NCBI RefSeq assembly: GCF_009848505.1
Contig: NZ_WWDL01000016.1
Coordinates: 46,018-110,017, forward strand
Direction: 5' to 3'
Length of the DNA stretch: 64,000 nt
Source of the DNA: Muricoccus harenae
Lineage (GTDB): Bacteria; Pseudomonadota; Alphaproteobacteria; Acetobacterales; Acetobacteraceae
In this document: positions 53,278 to 61,439 of the stretch, piece by piece
How the letters are laid out: each line of letters opens with the position of its first letter
Numbering within the stretch: the first letter of the stretch is position 1
The notes under the pieces: generated by a model
Databases searched by the model: none
What the model saw: the letters and a program-made list of their open reading frames with translations, nothing else
Told to the model about the DNA's origin: nothing
Program-made: the position numbers and the translations under genes

Positions 53278-54117
53278 GTGAGCGAAAACCTTTACGAATT
53301 CACCGGCCAGGAACTGGACGCGTTTGGTAAGAAGCTCGCCGCCGAGCGCGAGGCGCTGCTGCGCGCCGCGCAGGCCCTGCTGAAAGACCTTTGCAGCGCA
53401 CGTTTCCAGGCAGAGCCTGGCGCCTATATCGCCTCGCAGACCCGCTTCGACGCGAAGGCGGCCTATCTCCTGATCGGTTGTCCGATGCATGGCCAGACTG
53501 TGGTCCTGGAACTGGTCATCGAGCGCGCCGAGGGGGATCCGCCCGCCCACCTGCCCGCCGTCCTACGGACCTCGTTGCATGGTGAGGTCGGGACGAGGAT
53601 CCTGGATGTCCCGGTCACGCCCGAGCTGCGGGCGGCCGCCGACGCGCTGATGGGCCGTGCCACGCTGGAGGGACAGGTGCGGCAGGAGCGGGACGGGAAA
53701 GCGCTCGCCCTTTGGGCCACGCTGGTCTCGTTGGCCCAGTCCTCCTGGAGCCGGGATCACGCGGATAAGCTCTCGCTGCAGCTCAGCGGCACGGAGCACG
53801 GCATCGACGAGATCACATATCGCTTCCGCTTCGACAGCCAGTCGGAGGATCCGCTGGGTGGGTCGGGGGTGATCACCTGCGCAATGGGCTCGGCCGAGCA
53901 TCCCAATCGCGTCGAAATCCGTATCGACCTGTCGACGGATGCAGGAGAGGAAGTGTTCTCCGAGGTTTCGACCAAGGGTCTTACCGACAGGATCGGCCTG
54001 CTGTTCGGCGACACCAGGGTGCTGGAGCGACGCCGGGAGGCCATCAGGCTCGGCGCCGATCCGGTCTATGCCAGCACCGCCCTGCGCGAAGCGGCATGGC
54101 AGGCGCCTCCGGGCTGA
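53278..54117 (+). CDS. Hypothetical protein, about 279 residues
   Basis: Begins VSENLYEFTGQELDAFGKKL (GTG) with an N-terminal helix AAEREALLRAAQALLKDL, then a beta-rich middle (YLLIGCPMHGQTVVLELVI, THR-like LRTSLHGEVGTRILDVPV), and TYRFRFDSQSEDPLG further on. There is no signal peptide or membrane segment. I do not recognise the family. Longer starts at 53119 and 53212 are in frame; the GTG follows a purine-rich GAGGCAG and begins where the helical, gene-like composition starts. It has no obvious operon partner, lying between rfbA and the convergent GntR gene. Confidence 0.65.
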   Translation: MSENLYEFTGQELDAFGKKLAAEREALLRAAQALLKDLCSARFQAEPGAYIASQTRFDAKAAYLLIGCPMHGQTVVLELVIERAEGDPPAHLPAVLRTSLHGEVGTRILDVPVTPELRAAADALMGRATLEGQVRQERDGKALALWATLVSLAQSSWSRDHADKLSLQLSGTEHGIDEITYRFRFDSQSEDPLGGSGVITCAMGSAEHPNRVEIRIDLSTDAGEEVFSEVSTKGLTDRIGLLFGDTRVLERRREAIRLGADPVYASTALREAAWQAPPG

Positions 54118-54151
54118 CTGGCAGCGCATGCTGGCTCGGGCTTGAGACGAA

Positions 54152-54850
54152 TCAAGCCGGGGCTGATGCGATCCCGGTCAGGAACTTTTCCGAATAGATC
54201 TCGCGGGCGCGGTCCATATGGGTGACTGCGACGGCTTCCAGCGTCTTGCGGTCGCAGCATCGGAGCGCCGTGACCATGGCGGCGTGCTCCTCGCAGGCCT
54301 GGGCCAGGGCAGCCTGGTCCGCGGTGCCATAGGCGCGGGCAGGAAAGCTGAGCCAGTCATGCAAGCGGATCGATTCCGCCAGGTAGGGATTGTCGCACAG
54401 TCCGAAGAGCGTGCGGTGGAAGGCCATATTGGTGCGATGGATCCGGATGAGGTCGCCGCTTCGCGCCGCGACCGCATGCGTGTCCAGCGCGGCCTCCACG
54501 GCGGCCAGCCGGGGCTGCGGTACCGGGAGCGGCATGGCCTGCACGGCGGCGCGGTGCAGCACGCGGCGCATGGCGTAGAGATCCGTGAGATCCTCGGCGC
54601 CGAAGCGGCGCAGCTCGGCGCCTCGGTGGCGCGGCTTCACCACCACCCCCAGCCGCTGCAGCTCCAGCAGCGCCGCGCGCACCACATGCCGCTTGGCGCC
54701 GTAATCCTCCATCAGATGGTCTTCGATCAGCCGGGTGCGCGGAAGAATCCGGCTGCGGATGATGTCGGTCTCGATCGCCGCGATCACCGCCGCAACCTGT
54801 TCCGGCAACTCGGCTTCCTGACCTGCGCGGGACGGGGCGGGATGGGGCAC
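54152..54850 (-). CDS. GntR-family (FCD) transcriptional regulator
   Basis: A 232-residue regulator. Winged helix: LPEQVAAVIAAIETDIIRSR, LIEDHLMEDYGAKRHVVRAA and LLELQRLGVVVKPRHRGAEL; FCD effector domain: LYAMRRVLHRAAVQ, IRIHRTNMAFHRTLFGLCDN (Asp/His metal ligands), CEEHAAMVTAL and THMDRAREIYSEKF. It resembles VanR/FadR-type sensors of carboxylic acids. The GTG at 54850 has AGGAG 8 nt upstream, which is better than the ATG at 54889 that lies inside a palindrome. It is divergent from the epimerase operon and likely controls it. Confidence 0.88.
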   Translation of the reverse strand: MPHPAPSRAGQEAELPEQVAAVIAAIETDIIRSRILPRTRLIEDHLMEDYGAKRHVVRAALLELQRLGVVVKPRHRGAELRRFGAEDLTDLYAMRRVLHRAAVQAMPLPVPQPRLAAVEAALDTHAVAARSGDLIRIHRTNMAFHRTLFGLCDNPYLAESIRLHDWLSFPARAYGTADQAALAQACEEHAAMVTALRCCDRKTLEAVAVTHMDRAREIYSEKFLTGIASAPA

Positions 54851-54875
54851 CGGCGGGGCTCCTATCTGGCGGCAC

Positions 54876-54893
54876 GTTATTGATAACATTATC
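54876..54893. promoter_or_regulatory. Overlapping palindromes in the gntR-epimerase gap, likely GntR operator
   Basis: GTTAT-TG-ATAAC (54876-54887) and GATAA-CA-TTATC (54882-54893) overlap, forming an AT-rich dyad in otherwise GC-rich DNA, 26-43 bp upstream of the GntR start and about 195 bp from the epimerase gene. Confidence 0.6.
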
Positions 54894-55086
54894 GGCCCTA
54901 TTGGCGCCAACGACCTTCTTTGCAGTTCGCCGGCAAGCGCGCAGACCAGTCCCAGGAAAGAATGGGGAAACGTCGCATGGATGCGTTGCGGCTTGGCGCG
55001 CCGGGAGAAGAGCAGGCACCGGCCGACCGTGCCGTAACCCGCCGGGAAGTAGCCCCCGGCCCTGCAGCGCTGGTGCGGTAAAGGCC

Positions 55087-56118
55087 ATGGCACGCAAGCC
55101 AGCCGCGGCCGTCCGCATCGAAGGTGGGCGCTTCATGGTTGTTGGCGGCGCGAGCCTCGTCGGCTCCGCGACGGCCGGGGAGCTGCTCTCCCGCGGGGCG
55201 GCCGAGGTGCGTCTCCTGGATAACTTTTCCTTCGGATCGGACGAGGCCATCGCGCATCTCCGTGACGATCCGCGCGTGAAGGTCGTCCAGGGCGATGTGC
55301 TGAAGCTGCACCAGCTCCTGCCCGCGACGGAGGGGCTGGACGGGGTGATCCACCTCGCCGCCTTCATGACGCTTTCGATGGACCGCGACCCCTGGTCCGG
55401 ACTCGACGTCAATATACGTGGTGTCCAGAACATTCTGGAGGCCTGCCGCGCCAACGGTCTGCGCAAGCTGGTCTTCGCCTCCTCCAATGCTGTTTATGGC
55501 TATGGGCCCGGGGTGAAGGGGGCGTTGGTTGAGGACACGCCCTTCCATGCGGCCGGCGCGCCTCCGGCAGCCATCCTCTACGGCGCCAGCAAGATCATCG
55601 GCGAGCAGCTCTGCCGCGACGCCCATCGCAGGCATGGGCAGGACTATGTCGTCCTGCGCTACTCCACCGTCTATGGCGAGCGCCAGCACTACCGCGCCGC
55701 CAACGCGCTCTACATCGTGGAGACGCATGATGCCATCCGGCGCGGCGAGCGGCCGAAGGTGATTGGCGACGGATCCGAGACGAAGCATTTCGTCTATGTC
55801 GGCGACCTGGCGCGCGCGAATTGCATGGCGCTGGAGGCTGCCGCCACGGATGTGGCGGTGAACACTTCCGGGCCCGAGCCGGTCACGACCCTGGAGCTGG
55901 TGAAGCTGGTGGCGGAGCTTTCCGGCCGGCCTGACCTGCAGCCGGAGCTGGTGCCGCCTGATCCGGGCAAGGTGCGGCTGACTTCAGGCGGTGCCTTCCA
56001 CATCGACCATGCGGCCGCGAAGGATGCCATCGGCTGGTCGCCCGAGGTGGGCATGCGCGAAGGGCTGCGGCGCCTGCTGGCCTGGCGGGAGGGGGCGCCG
56101 CACCAGGCCGCGGAATAG
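55087..56118 (+). CDS. NAD-dependent epimerase/dehydratase
   Basis: A 343-residue extended SDR. The Rossmann loop reads MVVGGASLVGSATAGELL, then RLLDNFSFGSDEAIAHL, VIHLAAFMTLSMDRDPW, NILEACRANGLRKLVFASSN, catalytic YGASKIIGEQL (Tyr-x3-Lys), and RYSTVYGERQHYRAANALY. It resembles UDP-sugar epimerase-type SDRs often found in catabolic clusters (e.g. for non-phosphorylated sugar or hydroxy acids) more than those in polysaccharide loci. AAAGG precedes the ATG. It is the first gene of a co-directional cluster with binding proteins and a TPP enzyme. Substrate is unknown. Confidence 0.86.
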   Translation: MARKPAAAVRIEGGRFMVVGGASLVGSATAGELLSRGAAEVRLLDNFSFGSDEAIAHLRDDPRVKVVQGDVLKLHQLLPATEGLDGVIHLAAFMTLSMDRDPWSGLDVNIRGVQNILEACRANGLRKLVFASSNAVYGYGPGVKGALVEDTPFHAAGAPPAAILYGASKIIGEQLCRDAHRRHGQDYVVLRYSTVYGERQHYRAANALYIVETHDAIRRGERPKVIGDGSETKHFVYVGDLARANCMALEAAATDVAVNTSGPEPVTTLELVKLVAELSGRPDLQPELVPPDPGKVRLTSGGAFHIDHAAAKDAIGWSPEVGMREGLRRLLAWREGAPHQAAE

Positions 56119-56173
56119 GAGGGAAGCATTCGCTCGCGGCATCGCGTGCGGCAACAAGAACAAGGGAAGCGTC

Positions 56174-57154
56174 ATGGAGAGAATTCAGCGTCGCTCACTC
56201 GGTCTTCTGGCCGGCGCGTCCATCCTCGCAGCCCCGGGCCTGGCCTGGGCGCAGCGCGACTATCCGCGCCGCGCGGTGCGCATGATCGTGCCCTATCCGG
56301 CTGGCGGGGCCACGGATGTCATCGCGCGACTGATCACCGAGAAGCTCACGGCGAAATGGGGCCAGCCTGTTGTGGTGGAGAATCGGGCCGGCGCCGGAAC
56401 CACGGTGGCCAGCGAAGTTGTCGCGCGCTCGGAGCCAGATGGCTACACGCTCTATGAGACGACCTCGGCCCATACGATCAGCGCGAGCCTTTACAGCAAA
56501 CTCTCCTACGACCCGATCAGGGACTTCAGCGCCATCACCCTGACGGCCACGGTGCCACTGGTGCTGGTGGTGCCGAAGGCGGTTCCCGTTGCTGACCTGC
56601 AAGGTTTCACCGCCTGGGCGAAGGCGCAGCCACGCGGCATTGCCGTGGGCTCCACAGGCAACGGCACCGCACAGCACCTTACCTCCGAGTTGTTCAAGGG
56701 CCGGACGGGCATCACCTGGGAGCATGTTCCCTATCGCGGCGATGCACCGCTGATCACTGACTTGCTGGGTGGGCGGGTGCAGGCCTCCTTTGCGACCCTT
56801 TCGGCCGTGTTGCCGCATATCAGGGCAGGGGATCTGAAGGCGGTTGCGATCGCCCATGGCAAGCAGGTTGGGGCATTGCCGGGGGTGCCGACCTTCGCCG
56901 AGGCTGGCCTTCCGGATTTCGAGGCCGCGACCTGGTTCGGCACCTTCGCCCCGGCCCGCCTGCCGGAGGCGCTGCGGGAGCGGATCTACCGCGACATCTC
57001 CGTTATCGTCGCCGAACCCGCCATGACGCAGAAGCTGAACGAGATGGGCGCCGAGGTGAACAACCTCGCCCCGGCGGAGTTCGATGCCTTCATCAAGCGG
57101 GAAGCGGCGCGCTGGGCCGAGGCCGTCCGCATGTCCGGCGCAAGCGTCGACTGA
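56174..57154 (+). CDS. Bug/TctC-family substrate-binding protein
   Basis: A 326-residue periplasmic receptor. Signal peptide MERIQRRSLGLLAGASILAA ending GLAWAQ; fold hallmarks VPYPAGGATDVIARLI, VENRAGAGTTVASEVVAR, EPDGYTLYETTSAH, HVPYRGDAPLITDLLGGRV and GVPTFAEAGLPDFEAATWFG. It lies 55 bp after the epimerase and before the TPP enzyme genes. A second Bug protein occurs later in the same cluster. No TctAB permease is present. Confidence 0.92.
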   Translation: MERIQRRSLGLLAGASILAAPGLAWAQRDYPRRAVRMIVPYPAGGATDVIARLITEKLTAKWGQPVVVENRAGAGTTVASEVVARSEPDGYTLYETTSAHTISASLYSKLSYDPIRDFSAITLTATVPLVLVVPKAVPVADLQGFTAWAKAQPRGIAVGSTGNGTAQHLTSELFKGRTGITWEHVPYRGDAPLITDLLGGRVQASFATLSAVLPHIRAGDLKAVAIAHGKQVGALPGVPTFAEAGLPDFEAATWFGTFAPARLPEALRERIYRDISVIVAEPAMTQKLNEMGAEVNNLAPAEFDAFIKREAARWAEAVRMSGASVD

Positions 57155-57262
57155 GAAGTGGGAGCATGTGGGGTGCTGCCACGGAGGCCTGCTAAAGAGA
57201 TGAGGTCCGGACGCGCAGGTCATGGAGCGCGTCCGGGGCCTGATCGGTAACTGGAGGAAACG

Positions 57263-57814
57263 GTGGACACACACGGAATGGACATGGCGCCAGCGGATAC
57301 GGATGGCTGGCCAGGCGCACTCTTCGACCTTCTGAAGGCGCATGACATCCGCCAGGTCGCCTTCGTGCCGGATGCGGGGCACTCCCACCTGATCCGGCGC
57401 TGCATCGCCGATCCGGCGATCAAGGCGATCTCGCTGACCACCGAGGAGGAAGGCATCGGTCTGATGCTGGGGGCATGGCTCGGCGGCGAGCGGAGCGTGC
57501 TGCTGATGCAAAGCTCGGGCGTCGGCAACTGCATTAACATGCTGTCACTGGGCATCCTGCACCGCACGCCGATGCCGATGATCGTCACGATGCGGGGCGA
57601 TTTCGGCGAGTTCAATCCGGCCCAGGTGCCAATGGGCAATGCAACGCAGACAGTGCTTGAGGCGATGGGCACGCTGGTGCGGCGCGCGGACCACGCATCC
57701 GATGTCGTGCCCACGGTGGATGCCACGCTGCGCATGGCCTTCAATACCTTTCGGCCGACCGCGACGCTGATCGGCCAGCGCGTCCTCGGCGCCAAGACCT
57801 TCGGAAAGGACTGA
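57263..57814 (+). CDS. ComD-like thiamine-diphosphate enzyme, alpha (PYR) subunit
   Basis: A 183-residue pyrimidine-binding (PYR) domain encoded alone. Start GTG at 57263 with GGAGG 5 nt upstream. GALFDLLKAHDIRQVAFVPD opens the domain, and the catalytic Glu that activates the cofactor is in SLTTEEEGIGLMLGAWLGGE; MQSSGVGNCINMLS and MIVTMRGDFGEFNP follow. This matches sulfopyruvate/phosphonopyruvate decarboxylase alpha subunits (ComD). It needs the PP-domain subunit encoded 3 bp downstream. Reaction: non-oxidative decarboxylation of a 3-substituted pyruvate, by analogy. Confidence 0.87.
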   Translation: MDTHGMDMAPADTDGWPGALFDLLKAHDIRQVAFVPDAGHSHLIRRCIADPAIKAISLTTEEEGIGLMLGAWLGGERSVLLMQSSGVGNCINMLSLGILHRTPMPMIVTMRGDFGEFNPAQVPMGNATQTVLEAMGTLVRRADHASDVVPTVDATLRMAFNTFRPTATLIGQRVLGAKTFGKD

Positions 57815-57817
57815 GCC

Positions 57818-58420
57818 ATGGCGATGAAATCCTCCGGCACGCTCCGCCGGCGCGAGGTGGTGTCCACCCTTCTGTCGGACCGTGGCGAGCTTCTGGTGAT
57901 CGCGGGGCTGGGCGCACCCGCCTGGGATATCACCGCCATCGGCGATCATCCGCGCAACCTGCCACTCTGGGGAGGCATGGGTTCGGCGGCCTCCATCGGC
58001 CTTGGCCTCGCGCTGGCACAGCCGAGCAAGCCGGTGCTGGTCATCACCGGCGATGGCGAGATGTTGATGGGCATTGGCTCCCTTGCGACCATCGCCGTCG
58101 CCAAGCCCGCGAACCTCTCCATTGTCGTGCTCGACAACGAGCATTACGGCGAGACGGGGATGCAGCAGACCCATACCGGATTCGGCGTGGACCTGGCCGC
58201 GATGGCGCGCGGCGCCGGCATCCCCCGCGTCTCCACGGTCCGTACCGAGAATGAGGTCGCTCCGCTCCGGGCCGCGATCCATGAGGGCTCTGGCCCGCTC
58301 TTCGCCCAGGTCAAGATTGACGCAGAATCGCTGAAGCTGGTCTTGCCGCCACGCGAGGGGGCGTTGCTGCAGGCGCGAATGCGCGAATCTCTGCTCGGAG
58401 CGGAGGCGCATCTCGTCTGA
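57818..58420 (+). CDS. ComE-like thiamine-diphosphate enzyme, beta (PP) subunit
   Basis: A 200-residue diphosphate-binding (PP) domain. The TPP/Mg motif GDG-x(n)-N is VLVITGDGEMLMGIGSLATI ... LDNEHYGETGMQQTH; LPLWGGMGSAASIGLGLALA precedes it. AAAGGA lies upstream of the ATG. With the previous gene it would form a ComDE-type (alpha/beta) decarboxylase; single-chain relatives are phosphonopyruvate and benzoylformate decarboxylases. The ETGMQ after the DNEHYG is shared with sulfopyruvate decarboxylase beta chains. Substrate is unproven. Confidence 0.88.
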   Translation: MAMKSSGTLRRREVVSTLLSDRGELLVIAGLGAPAWDITAIGDHPRNLPLWGGMGSAASIGLGLALAQPSKPVLVITGDGEMLMGIGSLATIAVAKPANLSIVVLDNEHYGETGMQQTHTGFGVDLAAMARGAGIPRVSTVRTENEVAPLRAAIHEGSGPLFAQVKIDAESLKLVLPPREGALLQARMRESLLGAEAHLV

Positions 58421-58487
58421 GGCGACGGAGTGACGGGCGGCGGCCGGAAAAGAGCCGCCGCCCAACAGGAAACGGGAGGACCAGATC

Positions 58488-59459
58488 ATGCAGCGTCGTC
58501 TTCTGCTCTCGGTTGCCGCCGGCCTGCCCTTGGCGGGAAGGGCCCTGGCAGCGCCTTCCGCCTGGGCGCCCACGCGACCCATCCGCCTCATCGTTCCCTT
58601 CGGCGCTGGCGGCAGCACGGATGTTACCGCCCGGCTGATCGCGGATGCGCTGGGCCCGCGCCTCGGCCAGCCCGTGGTGGTGGAGAACCGGGCCGGGGCT
58701 GGCGGCAATATCGGCAGCGAGGCCGTGGCGAGGGCCGAGCCCGATGGCTACACCCTGCTCCTCACCACCAGCACCACCCATGCCACTAATCCGGCGCTGT
58801 ACGGCCGCCTGCCCTTCGACGTGCAGCGGGACTTCGCGCCGATCACCCTCACGGCCTTCATCCCGAACGTGCTCGTGGTGCCGGCTTCCAAGGGCATCGG
58901 CAATGTGCGCGAGCTGATCGCCGCCGCGCGCCGCAGGCCGGGCGAGATGAACTATGGCAGTGCGGGCGCCGGGTCCTCGCAGCACCTTGCCGCCGCGCTC
59001 TTCGCCGCACGTGCCGAGCTGCTGATGACGCATGTACCCTATCGCGGCGGCGCGCAGGCCGTGACCGACCTTCTCGGCGGAAAGCTGGATCTGCTGTTCA
59101 GCCCGCTGGTGGAGGTGCTGGAACATGTGCGAGCAGACCGGCTGACCGCCCTTGCCATCACCACCAAGGAGCGCTCCCCGCTGCTGCCGGACGTGCCGCC
59201 CCTCGGCGAGATGCTGCCTGCCTATGAGGTGCGGCTCTGGAACGGCCTGCTGGCGCCGGCAGGAACGCCGCCGGCCGCGATCGAGCGCATTGCGCATGAG
59301 ACCAACGAGGCATTGCGGACACCGCAGCTGCGCGAGAAGCTGGCATTGCAGGGCAGCACGCCGGCCGGTGGCACACCAGGGGAGTTCGCCGGGTTCATCA
59401 GGGACGAGCTGCCGAAATGGGCGGAGCTGGTGCGGATATCCGGCGCCCGGATCGAGTGA
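58488..59459 (+). CDS. Bug/TctC-family substrate-binding protein
   Basis: A 323-residue periplasmic receptor. Signal peptide MQRRLLLSVAAGLPLAGRAL with an ALAAP cleavage region; hallmarks VPFGAGGSTDVTARLIADAL, VENRAGAGGNIGSEAVARAE, EMNYGSAGAGSSQHLAAALF and HVPYRGGAQAVTDLLGGKLD. GGGAGGA precedes the ATG. It is the second Bug protein of the cluster; two receptors in one operon suggest two related substrates, or one receptor with another function such as signalling. Confidence 0.92.
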   Translation: MQRRLLLSVAAGLPLAGRALAAPSAWAPTRPIRLIVPFGAGGSTDVTARLIADALGPRLGQPVVVENRAGAGGNIGSEAVARAEPDGYTLLLTTSTTHATNPALYGRLPFDVQRDFAPITLTAFIPNVLVVPASKGIGNVRELIAAARRRPGEMNYGSAGAGSSQHLAAALFAARAELLMTHVPYRGGAQAVTDLLGGKLDLLFSPLVEVLEHVRADRLTALAITTKERSPLLPDVPPLGEMLPAYEVRLWNGLLAPAGTPPAAIERIAHETNEALRTPQLREKLALQGSTPAGGTPGEFAGFIRDELPKWAELVRISGARIE

Positions 59460-59544
59460 TCCGGACCCCTGCCGCGGCCCGGTGTGTGGAATGATCGCCG
59501 CTGCCAGTCTGCACGGGCGTGGCATCGATGGAGGAGCGTGAGTG

Positions 59545-59619
59545 ATGGCCGAAGCTGCGATGTTCCGGATGAGCCTTGAGGCTTCTGGTGCGCTTGCCCT
59601 GCCGGGGGCCGTGGCATGA
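59545..59619 (+). CDS. 24-residue ORF, translationally coupled to the next dehydrogenase
   Basis: Starts at ATG 59545 with GGAGGAG 8 nt upstream, an ideal ribosome site, and ends in an ATGA overlap with the dehydrogenase start at 59616. The peptide MAEAAMFRMSLEASGALALP... has no known features. The strong ribosome site belongs to this ORF, not to the dehydrogenase, so the peptide probably serves as a leader that delivers ribosomes. It could instead be the remnant of a longer gene. Confidence 0.5.
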   Translation: MAEAAMFRMSLEASGALALPGAVA

Positions 59620-60539
59620 GCATGTCGGCCATCCGACGCGTCGGCTTCGTCGGCGTGGGGAACATGGGCTGGCCGATGGCGGCGAGCCTGCTGAAGGCGG
59701 GCTTCGAACTTGCCGTCACTGATGCGGTGCCTGGCCGCGCAGCCCAGTTCGCGCGGGAGGTCGGTGGGCGTGCCGCGGAGGGTGCGGCGGATGTGGCGCA
59801 GGGCGCCGATGCCCTCGTCACCATCCTCCCGACCAGCCGGCATGTGGAAGAGGTGATCGCGGAGCTTGGGGAGGCCTTGCCGGCCGGCGCCGTGGTCATC
59901 GAAATGTCCTCGGGCAACCCGGGCGTCACGCGCAAGCTCGCAGCCGACTTGGCCGAGCGTGGCGTCGCCATGGTGGATTGCCCTGTCTCCGGTGGCGTGC
60001 CCCGGGCACGCACGGGCGAGCTAGCCATTATGGCGGGCGGTGACGCGGCGCAGTTGGACCGCGTTGATCCGGTCCTGAAGGCGATGGGCACGACGGTGCA
60101 TCGCTGCGGCGAGATCGGTGCCGGCCAGGCGATGAAGGCGCTGAACAATCTCGTCTCGGCGGGCGGCTTCCTGATTGGGATCGAGGCGCTGTTGATCGGC
60201 CAGAAATTCGGGCTGGATCCGGCGCTTATGGTTGATGTGCTGAATGCATCGACGGGCATGAACAACAGCACGCAAAAGAAGTTCCGGCAGTTCGTGCTGT
60301 CGCGGCGCTTCGATTCCGGCTTCGGGCTGGACCTGATGGTGAAGGATTTGTCCATCGCGTTGGAGGTGGGCCGGGACGCCGGGACGCCCACGCCCTTCGC
60401 CGCCCTGTGCCGCGAACTGTGGAGCAGCGCCAGCACCGTGCTGGGCCCGGGCCAGGACCACACGGCGGTGGCGCAGCTCAGCGAGCGGCTGGCAGGTGCG
60501 GCGCTTGGTGGCGGCAATAGCGGAGGCGCGGGAGGCTAG
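59616..60539 (+). CDS. 3-Hydroxyisobutyrate-dehydrogenase-family NAD(P)-dependent reductase
   Basis: A 307-residue beta-hydroxyacid dehydrogenase. Dinucleotide loop VGFVGVGNMGWPMAASLL, substrate loop DCPVSGGVPRARTGELAIMAGG, catalytic Lys174 in GAGQAMKALNNLVSAGG, and a C-terminal KDLSIALEVGRDAGTPTPF. The family includes tartronate semialdehyde reductase (GarR), 3-hydroxyisobutyrate dehydrogenase and sulfolactaldehyde reductase. Following a ComDE-type decarboxylase it could reduce the aldehyde produced. Its start overlaps a 24-codon ORF and has no ribosome site of its own. Confidence 0.9.
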   Translation: MSMSAIRRVGFVGVGNMGWPMAASLLKAGFELAVTDAVPGRAAQFAREVGGRAAEGAADVAQGADALVTILPTSRHVEEVIAELGEALPAGAVVIEMSSGNPGVTRKLAADLAERGVAMVDCPVSGGVPRARTGELAIMAGGDAAQLDRVDPVLKAMGTTVHRCGEIGAGQAMKALNNLVSAGGFLIGIEALLIGQKFGLDPALMVDVLNASTGMNNSTQKKFRQFVLSRRFDSGFGLDLMVKDLSIALEVGRDAGTPTPFAALCRELWSSASTVLGPGQDHTAVAQLSERLAGAALGGGNSGGAGG

Positions 60540-60541
60540 CC

Positions 60542-61330
60542 ATGTGGGAGGCCTATGCCCTTCGATATGCCAGCCATGAGCGGACGGTGCAGGCCAATTT
60601 CCTGCATCCGCCGGATCCCCATGATGCGCCGATGCCGATGGATTTCTTCATCTGGCTTCTGCGTGATGGGGCTGGCCGCGAGATCGTGGTGGACACCGGT
60701 TTCTCGGCCGACACCGCGGACCGACGCAGCCGCCGGCTGATCCGCCCGGTGGATGAGGTGCTGCGCGGCGTGGGTACGGAGCCGGATGGCGTGAGCGATG
60801 TCATCCTGACGCATTTGCATTACGACCATGCCGGCAATCTTGGCCTGTTTCCCCGTTCGCGGCTTCACCTGCAGGATCGCGAAATGGCCTTCGCCACCGG
60901 GCGCAACATGTGCTTCGGCTGCATCCGGCAGGCCTTCGAGGTGGAGGATGTGGTCGCGATGGTGCGCGCCGTTCATGCGGATCGGGCGGTCTTCCATGAC
61001 GGGGAAGGGGAGGTGGCGCCGGGAGTCACGCTCCATCGCGTGGGCGGCCATACGGATGGGCTGCAGATGGTCCGCGTGGACACCGCCCGCGGGCCCTTGG
61101 TGTTGGCCGGCGATGCCAGCCATTACTACGCGAATATGGAACGGGAGAATCCCTTCCCGATCGTTTTCGATCTGGGGGCGATGGCGCAGGGTTGGCGCAC
61201 CGCGCGGCGCCTGGCCCGGGGTGACGAAAGCCTGATCATCCCGGGGCACGATCCGGAAGTGCTGCGCCGCTTCCAGCCCCTGGAGGGAAGCAATGGGGAG
61301 GTTGTCTGCCTCCACCTTCCGCTGGTCTGA
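60542..61330 (+). CDS. MBL-fold metallohydrolase, N-acyl-homoserine-lactonase-like
   Basis: A 262-residue zinc hydrolase. VILTHLHYDHAGNLGLFP carries the HxHxDH metal motif; GGHTDGLQMVRV (third His), VLAGDASHYYANMERENPF (bridging Asp) and IIPGHDPEVLRRF (last His) complete the site. This arrangement, with the tyrosine after the Asp, is that of AttM/AiiA-type lactonases and related enzymes. The start is 2 bp after the dehydrogenase stop, so it is the last gene of the operon. In a catabolic setting it may open a lactone intermediate; quorum quenching is an alternative. Confidence 0.88.
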   Translation: MWEAYALRYASHERTVQANFLHPPDPHDAPMPMDFFIWLLRDGAGREIVVDTGFSADTADRRSRRLIRPVDEVLRGVGTEPDGVSDVILTHLHYDHAGNLGLFPRSRLHLQDREMAFATGRNMCFGCIRQAFEVEDVVAMVRAVHADRAVFHDGEGEVAPGVTLHRVGGHTDGLQMVRVDTARGPLVLAGDASHYYANMERENPFPIVFDLGAMAQGWRTARRLARGDESLIIPGHDPEVLRRFQPLEGSNGEVVCLHLPLV

Positions 61331-61439
61331 CGGCGTGGGGTCTGGCGGAAGCGGTGCGGTTGCATCGGACGGGCCGACAGCTTCAATCGACGCATCCTGA
61401 CTCTGGAGCGCACGCGGCCAGTCCGGCCCTGAGGTGCCT

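Noticed and set aside
60542..61330. Naming the MBL enzyme a quorum-quenching lactonase
   Set aside because: The metal motif fits, but the gene is the last member of a catabolic operon, and no homoserine-lactone system is in view.
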